A stretch of 22,775 nucleotides of DNA from a virus, in IMG/VR virus record IMGVR_UViG_3300027728_000104, positions 1 to 22,775 of that record. One strand, written 5' to 3'. Shown here piece after piece: positions 9,181-18,776 of this stretch (within the stretch, counting starts at the first letter, position 1; each line of letters begins with the position of its first letter). Below the pieces are notes generated by a model that was not told where the DNA came from, did not search any database, and worked only from the letters and a program-made list of their open reading frames with translations. The position numbers and the translations under genes are program-made.

Positions 9181-11931
9181 TTATTCAAAAGTAACAGTAA
9201 ATGTTGCTCAGTCTGACAATGTTCCTGTATTTCAGGTTACACTTCCCCTCTCTCCTCCTGTTGGTGGGGGGGTGTTGAATCCTGGAATACTTGCTTTTAT
9301 AGAATCAGCTTGTGCTTTTATGCTATCATATAATCCTGCGAAACCAGATACATCTTTTCATGCTGCCGCGAGTGTTTGTAGTTGTCTCTTGTACCCTCAC
9401 GCTATTGTATCAAGTGTCAAAGCTAAAACAGCATTATTCACATCGTTAGTTTGTGTAAGATTTGGAACTGTTCTAGCATATATCCTAATATCGTTATCCG
9501 TTAATACTCATACTTCTCCATATACTCATCGAGCGAGATTTGGAATCAATCAATTTAATGAAGAAGCCAAAGTTTGTGCGTCAGTATCGTATGGGTTCAT
9601 TGCTCTTATTCTTCAAAGTATAGGTCAAGTTTTTATTTTCTTAATTTGTTCAGTAATTCAGCTTATTTGGTCAAGTGCCTGAGAAAATTTAGTGATTGTT
9701 TTTGTGTCTGTATCCGTCAAATCTTTTCCTCATTGCGAATACCCCATTACTTCCTCAATGCTAGCATTTTTGTCTTTCATAACCTTGTTTTTTTCATCTA
9801 AGAAAACTTGATATTTTTTCTTTAATGTAGCGTCTTTTTCTAGTTGTGGTTTGTATGTAGAATTATTGAATATTGAAATATCAGATGTTGTTAATGCAGT
9901 ATCCCCCCCTGTCGGTGTTGTTGCTCATGTGCCTGTTTGTCGAAGCATATCAGCCTCTTCTTGTCTACGGGCAATCAATCATGGAAGAGTTTGTCATGTT
10001 TTAGCATTTCTTATTCCTATACCAGATTGTACAAGTAAATCAGCCGCTTTATTAAAATCACTTTCGTTGATAGCTGCTAAGACTGGTTTCATAGCCGCGA
10101 ATCACCAAACTCATGGTCATACATTGTATTCGAGTGATGTAAGTGCTGCTTTCTGTGTTTCATTTAGAGGAACTGTAACAAGTGATTTGTATCTTGAATA
10201 TTTCTGGTCTATTTGTTTCCTCATTTCTGCGTCTGCGTCTGCTTGAGATATAGTATCTCATCATTTTACAGGAACTCAGTTTATAGTTGTTTGTCAGAAT
10301 CAAATTGTTGCTGTTCATGCTGGCGTCTCTCATAGTGCTAGAGTATTGCCTGTTGCGTCATCGTATGCCTGTTCTCGAAATCACTCTTTAGATTTGATAA
10401 AATCAACAACAGATACAGGTGCGACATAGTCTCCACTCAACACTTGAGAATGCTTAGTCACGTCTGCAATCTCCGCAGAAGTTAATCATATCTTTTTGAG
10501 TCATTCTTCGTCTACTTTTCATGTTTTTAATAGACTAGCGAAAGTGCTTATTTGGTCTGGAGTGAGTCAGCTTGCTGTTTTTTTAAATTCTAAAGCCCTT
10601 CGTTGAGAATCAAACATTGGCTGTCATGTCTTTTTGTTGATAAAATATCATAATTCAGCACTCTTTTCCATGTCTACTTCTTGTGATAGTTCAGCTCCAT
10701 TACTTATTGTATTGAGCAAATTCATCATCGCCTCACTTCCTGTTGTAGCGTTCTCTTGGTTCAATTTGATAATCTCTAATTGATTCTCGTAGTTAGCTTG
10801 GTCGATATTTGCTTGGACATTGGCTATATTTGTACGAATAGCACTGATAGCTTCTGCATCTGCCCCCTCTTGTTCCATTCTATACGCCATGAGTTCTAAG
10901 TCTGCCTTAGCCTTAGCTTGTGTGATAGTAGTTTCTATGTTTTTAGCGATTTCGTCTACTTTTTCAATAGCAATACCAGAACGACCAGCACCACGACCAG
11001 CGAGCATACTTTTAGTTTCTTCCATTCTCTTTGCTCATTGTGCTTCTATTTCTGCTTTTTGTGATTGGAATTGACTAGCAATATTCTCTCCGTACTTCGC
11101 TACGAGGTCGGCTGTTTCTTTTGCTCTTTTTTCTGTAAAATCAGTTAACTGCTCTGCGAGAACTCTTGCTCTTTCTTCTCATGCTTCTGCTCTTTTCTGG
11201 GCAAAGTATTCAGGTGTTCACTCAGGAAATACAGTTGTTGAGGGTTCTGTGGTGGTTCTTTGCGATGTTCAGTCTTTATAGGTAACTTGGTAGCTACCAT
11301 CAGCATTACGAGTGCTAGAGGCGATATTTTCTCATGGCTGTACGAGTTCGGTAGAGTATGTAGTAGTTCAAGAGCTTTTCCCTTTCTTACCATAAATATC
11401 TTCACCATTATCCATTCTAAATTTTAAACTCCGGACAAAAGATATCTCCTCCTTTGTAACTTCACTAGGGTCTTTTGTATAAATCTCCATTGCTTTTGAA
11501 TAGTTCTGTTCAGGCGTAAATTTTGAAAAATCACCTATTGGGGTATTAGTCGCTGGTGGTGTGCCTATAACTGGCTTATCTGTTGTAGCAATGATTGGTT
11601 TAGGCGTGCTAAATCCTGTAACGCTAGGAGGTAGGATATTTGCTTCTCAATAAGTAGCTCATGCAGGAGCTGTGACTTCACTCGGTTTTATGGTCTGTAC
11701 TGGTGTAATAGTAGGAGCTGGGGGGATACCTTTAGCTTGCAATAGTGCCTGTATCTCCTCAGGTTTTTTACCAGATTTATATGCTGCGAGGTTTATTTCT
11801 TGTTGTGTAACTACGGAAGTAGTTGCAGGAGTTCTAAGATCATTCCTTGCATCTCTCTTCGCTTGTTGAGTAGCGAGCATTTGTTCGTTTGTACGTTTAT
11901 TTTTAGCTTCTTGTTCGGGAGTTAATGGCAT
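9181..11931 (-). CDS. Virion protein with embedded GH24 lysozyme domain (916 aa)
   Basis: ATG at 11929-11931, TAA at 9181-9183; about 39 in-frame UGA codons read as Gly. Layout: disordered Pro/Thr/Gln-rich N-terminus to about 240; charged coiled coil about 245-420 (ERARVLAEQLTDF, KAKADLELMAYRMEQEGADA); T4-type lysozyme at about 508-663 (KSKEGFREQAYDD, ATIGFGQT, ALTSLEYNVGPGVWGF, GLIARRQEEADML); then helices and a Gly/Thr-rich end. By alignment with T4 lysozyme the triad is E516, D525 and T542, all present; T4 His31 is replaced by Gln547. Both glycines of TIGFG are UGA. The domain would cut the glycan strands of peptidoglycan. Its place in a very long protein within the tail/ejection block points to a virion-borne enzyme for DNA entry rather than a free endolysin, though lysis cannot be excluded. 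Confidence 0.88.
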
Positions 11932-11932
11932 A

Positions 11933-13582
11933 TTATAATTCGTAAGATATATTGAGGTTACTTAGTCCCATGTAACGAGAGGCTGAAGAACCTGTTGAAA
12001 CTCCAACAGTCCAACTAGGAGTACCTGTTGTTGGTATGGTCGTGTGAGTAGCGACAAGGTTTCAGTTGATATAGAGTTTTATATTTACTCAAGGGTTTAT
12101 TTCCATCATGTATTCATTCCAAACACTATCTGTTATACCAGAATCTACATTAGTTGCTTCGTAAGAACCATTAGCAGTACAGAACCACAATACACCATTT
12201 TTAACAAGAACACGAGCAGTACCAGTTGTAGTGTCTGTTTCTTCTGTACCAAGTGAAGTTGCAGTTACAGCAAGTCAAAGTCACCAGTTATTTGAACCTG
12301 TATTATATCGAGCGTTCCATCGTATACGTACTTTTTTAGATTGTGACCAGATAAATGAATTTGCTGAGCCTGTACCTTTAATAGTTCACCATACATGATT
12401 GACTGCACCATTGCTAGCATTATCAATATTGAAGTATTCAAATCATACTCCTGATATTGAAGAACCAGCAGCAACAAATGGTCGAGTAGTTTTGAAAATA
12501 TCATTGTGGTAGGTTGTAAGCAAATTTGTGCTAGATCCGTACACATCACCTAAACCAGTCAAAGCACTACCATCAAGAGCAGGTAAAGCTCATTCAAGCA
12601 TTGTAGCATCTATTTTTCCGTTATCTTTGAGCCTATAAACCTTTTCAGCAGTCACACTTGTAATTGTCACACTTGCCCCTGCACTTTCAGTTACAACAGT
12701 TTCAGCTACTACGATTGCTCATGCCACGACACTCACGATAGTAAATGTTCCATTGTTACTCGCAGTTCCAGATATAACTATTTGAGTACCTTGTTTAAAT
12801 CCTGCGGTGACGAATCCATTTGCACTATCTGAAATAGTTTTTGTACCAGCGGTAAATGATATGGTCGTAGCTGTGTATGTAGAGCCATTAGAGGTATCAA
12901 ATTGTGTTTCAAAAGTATTACTTTCACTTGGTGTTCAAGGTGCATTATTAGCAGCTTTATAAATATCATCATCAGTAATAAGAGCGACAGGAACACCAGA
13001 AGGTACTACACTTGTTTTCATTACTCACGCTGTACTTTGTGTAGCGTTAGCAGGAGCTGTACCTGTACTTACTGCTTGCCACTGTCCGAGATTGAGATTG
13101 TAATTGTAGAAAAGCCCTGTATTTGTTACATAAATGTCGGAATAGGGGAGAGTTGCAACACCATCACCACCAAGTGCAGTATCTCTTGCTGCAGTTGTGG
13201 CGTATGTTTGGACATTGCCACCATTCTTATCGAGTTTGCTATTGATAGCTGTTTGAATATCAGCCCAGAATTGATAGTTATCTGAGATGATTACTTTGCT
13301 TCCTGTCGCATGAGATGATGCAGGGGCTGTACTGTTTATACCCAAACCTTTCAAAAGAGTGACACTCGATACTGTGAGTGTATTTGCAGTGCTATTGTAA
13401 TCGGTAATCTCAGCGATCTGCATGTTATTTTTTCATGGATTGACGACTATGTAGGTATTTGTAGTTGTAGGAGTGTAACTAGGTGTATCGAGTACATACA
13501 CTGTACCAGTAGCACCATTCCAGTCTTGTGCTAGTTGTGTTTCAAATCAATCTTCGAGAGGGATTATTGAGAGGTCTGACAT
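11933..13582 (-). CDS. Tail fibre/appendage protein with LamG-like C-terminus (549 aa)
   Basis: ATG at 13580-13582, TAA at 11933 one base before the next start. The N-terminus (MSDLSIIPLEDGFETQLAQ) has an attachment-like beta region. Next come TTAARDTALGGDGVATLPYS and IYVTNTGLFYNYN with GQWQAVSTG (about 125-175), a short module typical of phage fibres, then an Ig-like GTQIVISGTASNNGTFTIVS module (about 230-270). The last 200 residues look like a concanavalin/laminin-G jelly roll (VRIRWNARYNTGSNNWGLGL, EYMMEINPGVNIKLYINGNL). Roughly ten UGA glycines. Thr/Ser/Asn richness and modular beta structure support host binding or a spike-like appendage. No depolymerase motif is visible. Confidence 0.8.
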
Positions 13583-13583
13583 A

Positions 13584-15359
13584 TTATGCGTAATTATCAA
13601 ATAGGGATATGACTTCTTTGTTTACTTCGACTCTCATCTGTTCCAAAGAGAAAACAAGAGGATTTTCTGATGAGCTTATTCGTATTCCGAGTTCTTGACC
13701 AGTTACCTCTACAGGTATTCTAAGACTAAACTCGTAAGTATCAATACTATCTGATTGGTTTCCACCTCATCCGATAGATAGGTTACCAATAGGAGAATTA
13801 CCGACAGGATATGGACTTGCGTTTACCTCGATAAAATCATCTGTTATCTGGCAAGTAGAGACGACTTCTCAATCCATGTATATATCGAGTGTAGCTTCCT
13901 TTTGGATAGACTTTCTCCCACGAATTTGTACCCATGATATAGTCTTCCAGTCATCTGTACCGAACTTAGTACGATAATCACAGAGCCATTCTATGCCTAC
14001 TCCGTTATCGTTGTATCATCGCTCAAATTCCAAGACTTGTCAGCCAGTGTTAGGAGCAAGTAAGTATCGGTATTCTCAATCACTATCAATATAAGTACAA
14101 TAATCATTGAGTGTAGGGATAGAATATTTAGTGAAAGCTCCAAATGATGAAGACCACACGACTGTCGTATCAGTAGTTCCTACGTTATTAGCATCAAAAG
14201 AGAAGTAGTAGTTATTGAGGAGAGGAGCGTAGAGTGAACAGTTCGTTTTATAACTCTCAGGTTGTATGTTTGAAAAGAGTTCCCTGATGTTCTCCGAGAG
14301 GATAGAAGTACCTAATGCTTGAGTACCAGAGATAGCACTGACTTGCTTGAGAGTATCTAGTCAAAACTCATTGAAGAATAGAAGACTTCCCTCGACATTC
14401 TGTACGCTTCGATGACTCTGTATACCACTACGAGAGTTAATGGGTTTACTGGTCTCATTTGTAGCATCAAAAGAATATATCTTCCTATCCTTTCATACAC
14501 AGACAAAACTTCATAATTCCTTTAGTGTGTTTACTCTTCACAACTCATCAGCACCTATTTCAAAATAGTTTGCTGGTGGGAAACTTTGTGCATCATTCGG
14601 AATAGCATTTGTATAAAATACAGTTGTAGGAGCATAATCATCACCAGAACCATATACCCTATCTGACATGTACTGCAAATACCTAAATATAGGCGTTGTA
14701 GCTCTCTTATCAGTTACGCCGCTTCCATTACTTGTAAAGTTTATGATGGTGGATGATTCAGTAAGAGAAATCTGATAGGTATTCATGGTGATAGTCCTCA
14801 CAAAATAGAGCTGTCACTGTATGATTTCTGTTGGTAGAGTTCCGTAGAGAGCAACTCTATCACCAGCAACGAATCAATGAGCGGTGTGAGTGATTATATC
14901 TGTCGTATTGTCGAGAGTAACTGCTACACCAGCACTTAATGCCCGTGTTACTGTTGCTCAATCGTAGTACATATACGGATTAACTCCATCACACATGTAG
15001 ATCACATTCTTGTAGACTGCAAAGCTCCACTTAGTCCTCGTTACTCCATCTGCTTCATATTCAATCAATCCTGTTTGTTTACTTGTCCATGTATTCGTAA
15101 ACTCTGTATATTGATACATAACAGAACCAGCAAAACCTATTAAAATTCTTTCTCCTGTGTCGTCTCGTTGAAAGAAGAATAAAGAGGTAAATGGATCACT
15201 ACCTACACTATCTCAGAAGTTTGTAGTACCACGCCTAGTTTCCAGTGCTCCTCTCCTGTTATAGTACATATTCACAATATCAGCGAACTCATCCTCTTTG
15301 CGGATGCTTTCCTTACTTGTGTTAATACCTCAGGTGAGTGAGTTAAGTTCTTTGAGCAT
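13584..15359 (-). CDS. Tail hub/stabilisation-like protein (591 aa)
   Basis: ATG (15357-15359) overlaps the preceding stop (TAATG). The sequence begins MLKELNSLTGGINTSKESIR and continues with NMYYNRRGALETRRGT, typical of P22 gp10-like or phage stabilisation proteins that plug the portal through beta-propeller repeats. Repeated beta-blades follow: WSFAVYKNVIYMCDGVNP, DRVYGSGDDYAPTTVFYTN, SFVCVGKDRKIYSFDA, LLFFNEFGLDTLKQVS, NNYYFSFDANN. An Ig-like segment (THTAHGFVAGDRVAL, about 155-200) is inserted. The C-terminus has ISWVQIRGRK and an all-beta domain. About eleven UGA glycines. It lies directly after the adaptor gene, as expected for a connector component. The gp10 comparison is by pattern, not search. 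Confidence 0.75.
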
Positions 15360-15967
15360 TATCGTTGTGTTCTAAAAGTAGTCTTACCTCTGAATCGTGA
15401 CTTGCCTGTATGGAGCTTCTCTTGATTGTATGCCTGTAGCTTATTGATAGCGTTCTGTGTATTGCCTCTGAGTGTGTACTCAGCTATGTAGCTTGCATAG
15501 AGAGCAATGAGGAGGTCGAATCTCGTAGGTGTTGTAGCATCTTGTGAAGAACTCAGTGTAGGTCGGTATCCTTTATAGAAAATATTAATCGTATAGCTAG
15601 CATCTGGTATGTCTATGAATCCAATGTAGGGTCATGTACTCTTTTCACGGAGATAGTACATAGTTGGTTTACTTTGTGATGTTCTACCGCTTGTGTACTC
15701 GTAGGTAGATTGCTCAAGAGGGAATGTATCTATAAGGACTCCGTCATCTGCTATCGTTACGAGAGTAGTAGGCAATGCGTATTCTTGTGTACCACTTGTT
15801 ATAGCGAGGATTTCCTTTTCATCTAAGAGTAGTCACATTTCATTCTGCACATGCTCGTAACTTTGTTTGATATAGTTATCGAGTTCATCATTGCCGAATA
15901 CTCTACCATTAGGGTCGAACCTATATTGTTGTCTGGTGAGTGTGCGTAAACTAGATAGTGTACTCAT
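15359..15967 (-). CDS. Head-tail adaptor-like protein (202 aa)
   Basis: ATG at 15965-15967; TAA overlaps the next start. Begins MSTLSSLRTLTRQQYRFDPN and has the helical arrangement of phage head-completion/adaptor proteins: RVFGNDELDNYIKQSYEHVQ (helix), TSGTQEYALPTTLVTIADDG (beta hairpin), YYLREKSTGPYIGFIDIP, YTINIFYKGYRPTLS, and a C-terminal helix ALYASYIAEYTLRGNTQNA. In such proteins the helices bind under the portal. Two UGA glycines (NEMGLLLD and STGPYIGF). It follows the small terminase with a 3-nt gap. Ends in a basic tail. I base this on pattern and position. Confidence 0.78.
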
Positions 15968-15970
15968 ATA

Positions 15971-16351
15971 TTATTTTAATAATGCTTGTAGTTGCTCATC
16001 TGTCATACTTGCTAACTCTTGAGGAGTAGTATCTATGTTGAGGTTTCTCTGGTCTATCTCTTGCTTGTCTGTCCAATCAAAGTTCTTGAGTGCAAATACA
16101 TCTCATCCGTTGCCTCTTGCTATGAGTCTTTTCTCATACGCAAGCTCAACTCTCATCTTTGCTCTTTTTATCGTGTCAAAGTATTCATCTTTATTTTGAT
16201 AGTTAATTAGAGCTTGTCTACTGGTAAATCATAAAAACAGAGCTAACCCTGTTATGGCTATCTCATCATTAGGAGTTTCTTCAAAATACCTATCTATTTC
16301 TGTTTGTAGTTCCTCCTTGTTAGTGTAGTATGCTGGTTGTCACGCTGTCAT
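15971..16351 (-). CDS. terS: Terminase small subunit, P22 gp3-like (126 aa)
   Basis: DNA-recognition subunit of the packaging terminase. Begins MTAGQPAYYTNKEELQTEID; the helix-turn-helix-like part is ITGLALFLGFTSRQALINYQ, followed by YFDTIKRAKMRVELAYEKRL and the diagnostic DVFALKNFDWTDKQEID (about 88-104), which matches the DNA-packaging protein gp3 pattern (small-subunit ending FALKN-x-W-x-DK). Three UGA codons (TAGQ, FLGF, NGGD) read as Gly; Gly in FLGF is the expected residue in LGF(T/K)SRQ. The C-terminus (TPQELASMTDEQLQALLK) is a typical TerL-binding tail. It heads the structural block, about 9.8 kb ahead of terL. Confidence 0.9.
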
Positions 16352-16380
16352 GTTAATAACAAGGGAAGTCGAATAAAAGT

Positions 16381-16890
16381 TTATTTCTTACTTGGTCTCC
16401 CTTTCTTTTTTGGTGTTGCTATTGGTGTCACATCTTGTTCTGTTTCTTCGATAATGTTTACTGGTTCTACTGTTTCTATTTCTTCTGGTATGAATGCTTC
16501 CATCTTAGTATCAAAGATTACTTTCTTTTCTCCTACTGGTGTTGCGTAGAACTCATCTACTCTTTTTTGCTCTTCTTCACGTTCAGCTCGTTTCTTTTCT
16601 TTCTCTGGTCTTTTTTCGTTTGCTGTTTGTGCTATCTCCATATTCTGTCTTTCTACCTTAGTGACTTCATCGAGGGAGTGGATACCTGCTCATTTCTTGA
16701 AAGGGAGACCTTTATGTACTCCATCTACATCCCACGGAATACCTGCTGGATGAAGAGTGACATCTGGATCAATAACATCGACACATACTATCATGCCTGA
16801 GTGTTTACCCATGACACGCCAAAACTCCTTTGTAGGAGTCATTTCGCTGGGGACAATCAGTCAGTTGTTTTCGAGTTTTTTGTACATCAT
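16381..16890 (-). CDS. Hypothetical protein with basic coiled-coil C-terminus (169 aa)
   Basis: Two adjacent in-frame ATGs (16885-16890); the first is chosen. Two UGA codons (ENNGLIVPS and KKGAGIHS) are needed. The first 85 residues look folded, with EFWRVMGKHSGMIVCVDVID and GIPWDVDGVHKGLPFKKGAG, but I do not recognise them. The rest is a highly charged helix (NEKRPEKEKKRAEREEEQKR), an acidic linker and a Lys-rich tail ending GRPSKK, an AT-hook-like basic motif. It sits just before the small terminase. Possible DNA- or packaging-related role is only a guess from position and charge. Confidence 0.75.
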
Positions 16891-16903
16891 AGAGTAATTA
16901 TAC

Positions 16904-17173
16904 TTATTCCTTTTCTATTACAAGAGAATTAAAATCTATTTCAGTGCCTACGCTTTTTACTGTGTTTCCTTTTTCGTTAACTGTTTCCTTGTAGACTCCT
17001 TGTCGTACTCGGACTGTATATCCTACATCGAGCATTGCTTTAGCGAGATTCATTGCTGATTTGTGATAGTTTCCTTTGACTATTCATACATCCTTTCAGA
17101 AAGTAAAAATACATCCATCAATATCGAGAGCATCATCCTTTTCTGGGCATTTGATTATTCGTATTGTGTGCAT
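16904..17173 (-). CDS. Hypothetical protein (89 aa)
   Basis: ATG at 17171-17173, TAA at 16904. Begins MHTIRIIKCPEKDDALDIDG; two UGA codons (FTFGKDVGIVK) read as Gly. Alternating strands and one helix (SAMNLAKAMLDVGYTVRVRQ) suggest a small alpha/beta domain. No known motif. It lies 13 nt from the next gene start, in a tight run of small genes, so it is probably expressed in the same transcript. Confidence 0.7.
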
Positions 17174-17180
17174 GGTTTTA

Positions 17181-17279
17181 TTATACTTTTATCCCTAGAA
17201 TTACAAGAGCTTTTTCGTTTTCCTGGCGGATAAACTCATCGTTTTGTTTTTTGAGAAAATCTAGTAGTTCTTGGCTCAT
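17181..17279 (-). CDS. Tiny helical hypothetical protein (32 aa)
   Basis: ATG at 17277-17279, double TAA. Begins MSQELLDFLKKQNDEFIRQ; predicted to be a single amphipathic helix. It fits exactly between its neighbours with 2 and 7 nt gaps, which supports a real gene, but its size leaves doubt. No UGA codon. Confidence 0.5.
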   Translation of the reverse strand: MSQELLDFLKKQNDEFIRQENEKALVILGIKV

Positions 17280-17281
17280 AG

Positions 17282-17557
17282 TTATTTAATTGATGAGATA
17301 GAGTCTTCAATACCTAGTTCGTAGCCATCTTGTGAACATTCTAGTTCTGATGCTCTACTTCCAGATTTTCTATGTAATTTTACGAGTTTCTCCTTTAATT
17401 TCTCTCGCTCTTCACTTCTAGCTGTCTCTATTTCGGAGGTGAAATAGTCAGTAAAATATTTGATAGCTTGCTCGGTATTTTCTTCAAGAGATTCTCCTGT
17501 GAATTTCTTTGTTCGGAAGTCGTGAGCAAATTTCTCTTGCCATTTGATTATAGACAT
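17282..17557 (-). CDS. Helical hypothetical protein (91 aa)
   Basis: ATG at 17555-17557, TAA at 17282; no UGA codon, so any code finds it. Begins MSIIKWQEKFAHDFRTKKFT. The centre is a charged helix or short coiled coil (EIETARSEEREKLKEKLVKL) and the end is acidic. No recognised family. Head of a run of three genes (91, 32 and 89 aa) with gaps of 2 to 7 nt. Confidence 0.7.
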   Translation of the reverse strand: MSIIKWQEKFAHDFRTKKFTGESLEENTEQAIKYFTDYFTSEIETARSEEREKLKEKLVKLHRKSGSRASELECSQDGYELGIEDSISSIK

Positions 17558-17624
17558 AGTGGGGTTATAATTAGTGTATTATAAAGAAAGGAAATATAGC
17601 TGATTCTCGATCAGATTGCGGAGC

Positions 17625-17918
17625 TTAGTTTTCATATTTATAGTATCAAGAATAAAAAGGTCGGAAAACATGTCATCTACTATCTTGCCAGTTCGCTTCG
17701 TCGGTACATTTCATAGATTCTACACAATCAATCCTGTTATGCTTGCCCCATTGGTCGAGGAGAGCTGGTTTTCATTCGTGCATCACGACTTCGTAAACAA
17801 GAGATTTGTAGTCTTTTATCTCATCATTTTCATAGTATTTTCCTCATGGGTATACTTTATCTCAAACAAAAATAGGATTATCGTTGTTGTCGTAGAAGAT
17901 GCGGAGTGTTTGTTTCAT
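17625..17918 (-). CDS. Hypothetical small alpha/beta protein, weakly YopX-like (97 aa)
   Basis: ATG at 17916-17918. Five UGA codons must be Gly (FVGDKVYPGGK, MHEGKPA, SRGHVF, YSGYY). The standard code would shred it and instead shows a false plus-strand frame. Begins MKQTLRIFYDNNDNPIFVGD. The region YKSLVYEVVMHEGKPALLDQ followed by WGKHNRIDCV resembles in outline phage YopX-type proteins (regulatory, often in early or middle regions), but the match is weak. A 67-nt gap separates it from the next gene and contains no clear signal. Confidence 0.7.
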
Positions 17919-17924
17919 GGGTTA

Positions 17925-17990
17925 TTATGGTTTGCTATTAGGGAATTGAGAGTGGAGGAAACGGGTCATGAATTCGAGTTGTCTAGACAT
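17925..17990 (-). CDS. Possible micro-ORF (21 aa)
   Basis: An ATG at 17988-17990 opens a 21-codon frame (MSRQLEFMTRFLHSQFPNS...) ending in TAA just before the ATG at 17918. It fills the only gap between two genes and starts 5 nt after the previous stop. Too short to prove; it may serve as a translational coupler or be chance. Confidence 0.3.
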   Translation of the reverse strand: MSRQLEFMTRFLHSQFPNSKP

Positions 17991-17995
17991 AGCTG

Positions 17996-18295
17996 TTAAT
18001 TCCAAACATCACTGAGTGTTACCACTTGCTTTGGAATCTGGTATTGTCACTTGTTCTTCCTGTCATGGTGTGGGAGTCCATCTACCCATTCCCTTAGCTT
18101 TTCGAGAATAGAGGTAGCGACATCAATGTCGGTACCATGTACTGTTTTGCCTTCTAAATCACATTTGTCCGTAGGTTCTTTATTCTCTTTTACTTCTTCC
18201 AAGTAGCCTAGTGAAATATAGTCCATAATGAAGTTTCAAATATTTCTATATGTCTTTCAGTCAATTTGGTTTAGAGATTTTTTAGTTTCTGTCAT
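17996..18295 (-). CDS. Hypothetical protein (99 aa)
   Basis: ATG at 18293-18295 overlaps the previous gene by 14 nt. Three UGA codons (IDGKTYRNIGN, NKGQYQ) read as Gly. Begins MTETKKSLNQIDGKTYRNIG. Two helices (FIMDYISLGYLEEVKEN; ATSILEKLREWVDGL) separated by a short charged section (DKCDLEGKTVHGTDID). No recognised family. It belongs to the early/middle small-gene cluster. Confidence 0.72.
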
Positions 18296-18536
18296 ATATA
18301 GCTTTCTTTAGATCATCACTTGCTTTATCAATAAGCCTAGATTGTTTGATAAAATCAAACATCTGATATATAGTCATAAAATTGCTACCTATATTTTCTA
18401 GTGAGTTTACGATTTCTTTCTTTTCTGTTGCATATCCATATTTATCATCGCATGTCGACCATATATTCAATGCTAACTCTTTCATTTCATTAAATAGTGT
18501 ATCACTCGGAGCTGTGTAAAAAAGTTGTTCTGTCAT
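18282..18536 (-). CDS. Helical hypothetical protein, first gene after promoter P2 (84 aa)
   Basis: ATG at 18534-18536, TAA at 18282; no UGA codon. Begins MTEQLFYTAPSDTLFNEMKE and is almost wholly helical (LALNIWSTCDDKYGY, NSLENIGSNFMTIYQMFDFI). It starts about 25 nt downstream of the likely transcription start of P2, so it may be the first gene of the middle/late transcript. Function unknown. Confidence 0.72.
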   Translation of the reverse strand: MTEQLFYTAPSDTLFNEMKELALNIWSTCDDKYGYATEKKEIVNSLENIGSNFMTIYQMFDFIKQSRLIDKASDDLKKAIYDRN

Positions 18537-18566
18537 AAAAGTATTGTAAAGAAGTAATGTGTAGAC

Positions 18567-18594
18567 AGTATATTCATAACTTATCCAATTGCAA
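18567..18594 (-). promoter_or_regulatory. Promoter P2, sigma70-like
   Basis: On the minus strand TTGCAA (18594-18589), a 16-nt spacer and TATACT (18572-18567), 30 nt upstream of the 84-aa gene. It lies in one of the few non-coding gaps and shares most of its sequence (TTGCAAT, GATAA, TGAATATACTGT, TAC) with P1 at 22632-22659. Identical element spacing makes chance unlikely. Confidence 0.72.
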
Positions 18595-18602
18595 GAGATA
18601 AT

Positions 18603-18776
18603 TTACTTTCTTTGCTTGATTAGTTTGGATTGTCTTATGTAATAATCCCTATCTGCTTTTTCTAAAATAGAAAATCCACTATTAGAGAAGAACATCTTGA
18701 TTGTTCCTATACTTCTCCCTGTGGTTTCAGAAAGTTTAAGATAGAGAGCGTGTTTCTTTTGATTTATTGATGTCAT
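18603..18776 (-). CDS. Small basic hypothetical protein (57 aa)
   Basis: ATG at 18774-18776 overlaps the resolvase-like gene by 13 nt; TAA at 18603. No UGA codon. Begins MTSINQKKHALYLKLSETTG and includes GRSIGTIKMFFSNSGFSILE, a pattern like a short helix-turn-helix, and a basic tail (YYIRQSKLIKQRK). It could bind DNA, but it is short and the match is visual only. It is the last gene before P2. Confidence 0.6.
   Translation of the reverse strand: MTSINQKKHALYLKLSETTGRSIGTIKMFFSNSGFSILEKADRDYYIRQSKLIKQRK

Noticed and set aside
9065-9682. Plus-strand frame of 205 codons, and other plus-strand frames in 7.1-10.3 kb
   Set aside because: They are mirror images of minus-strand genes: TGA-rich minus-strand Gly codons appear as TCA (Ser) on the plus strand. 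Composition is Ser/Phe/Leu-rich and they have no family motifs.
17579-17635. 18-codon frame (MKTKLRNLIENQ...) in the gap after the 97-aa gene
   Set aside because: Very short, overlaps the upstream stop and has no other support; the gap also has a weak 5-bp hairpin, too poor for a terminator.
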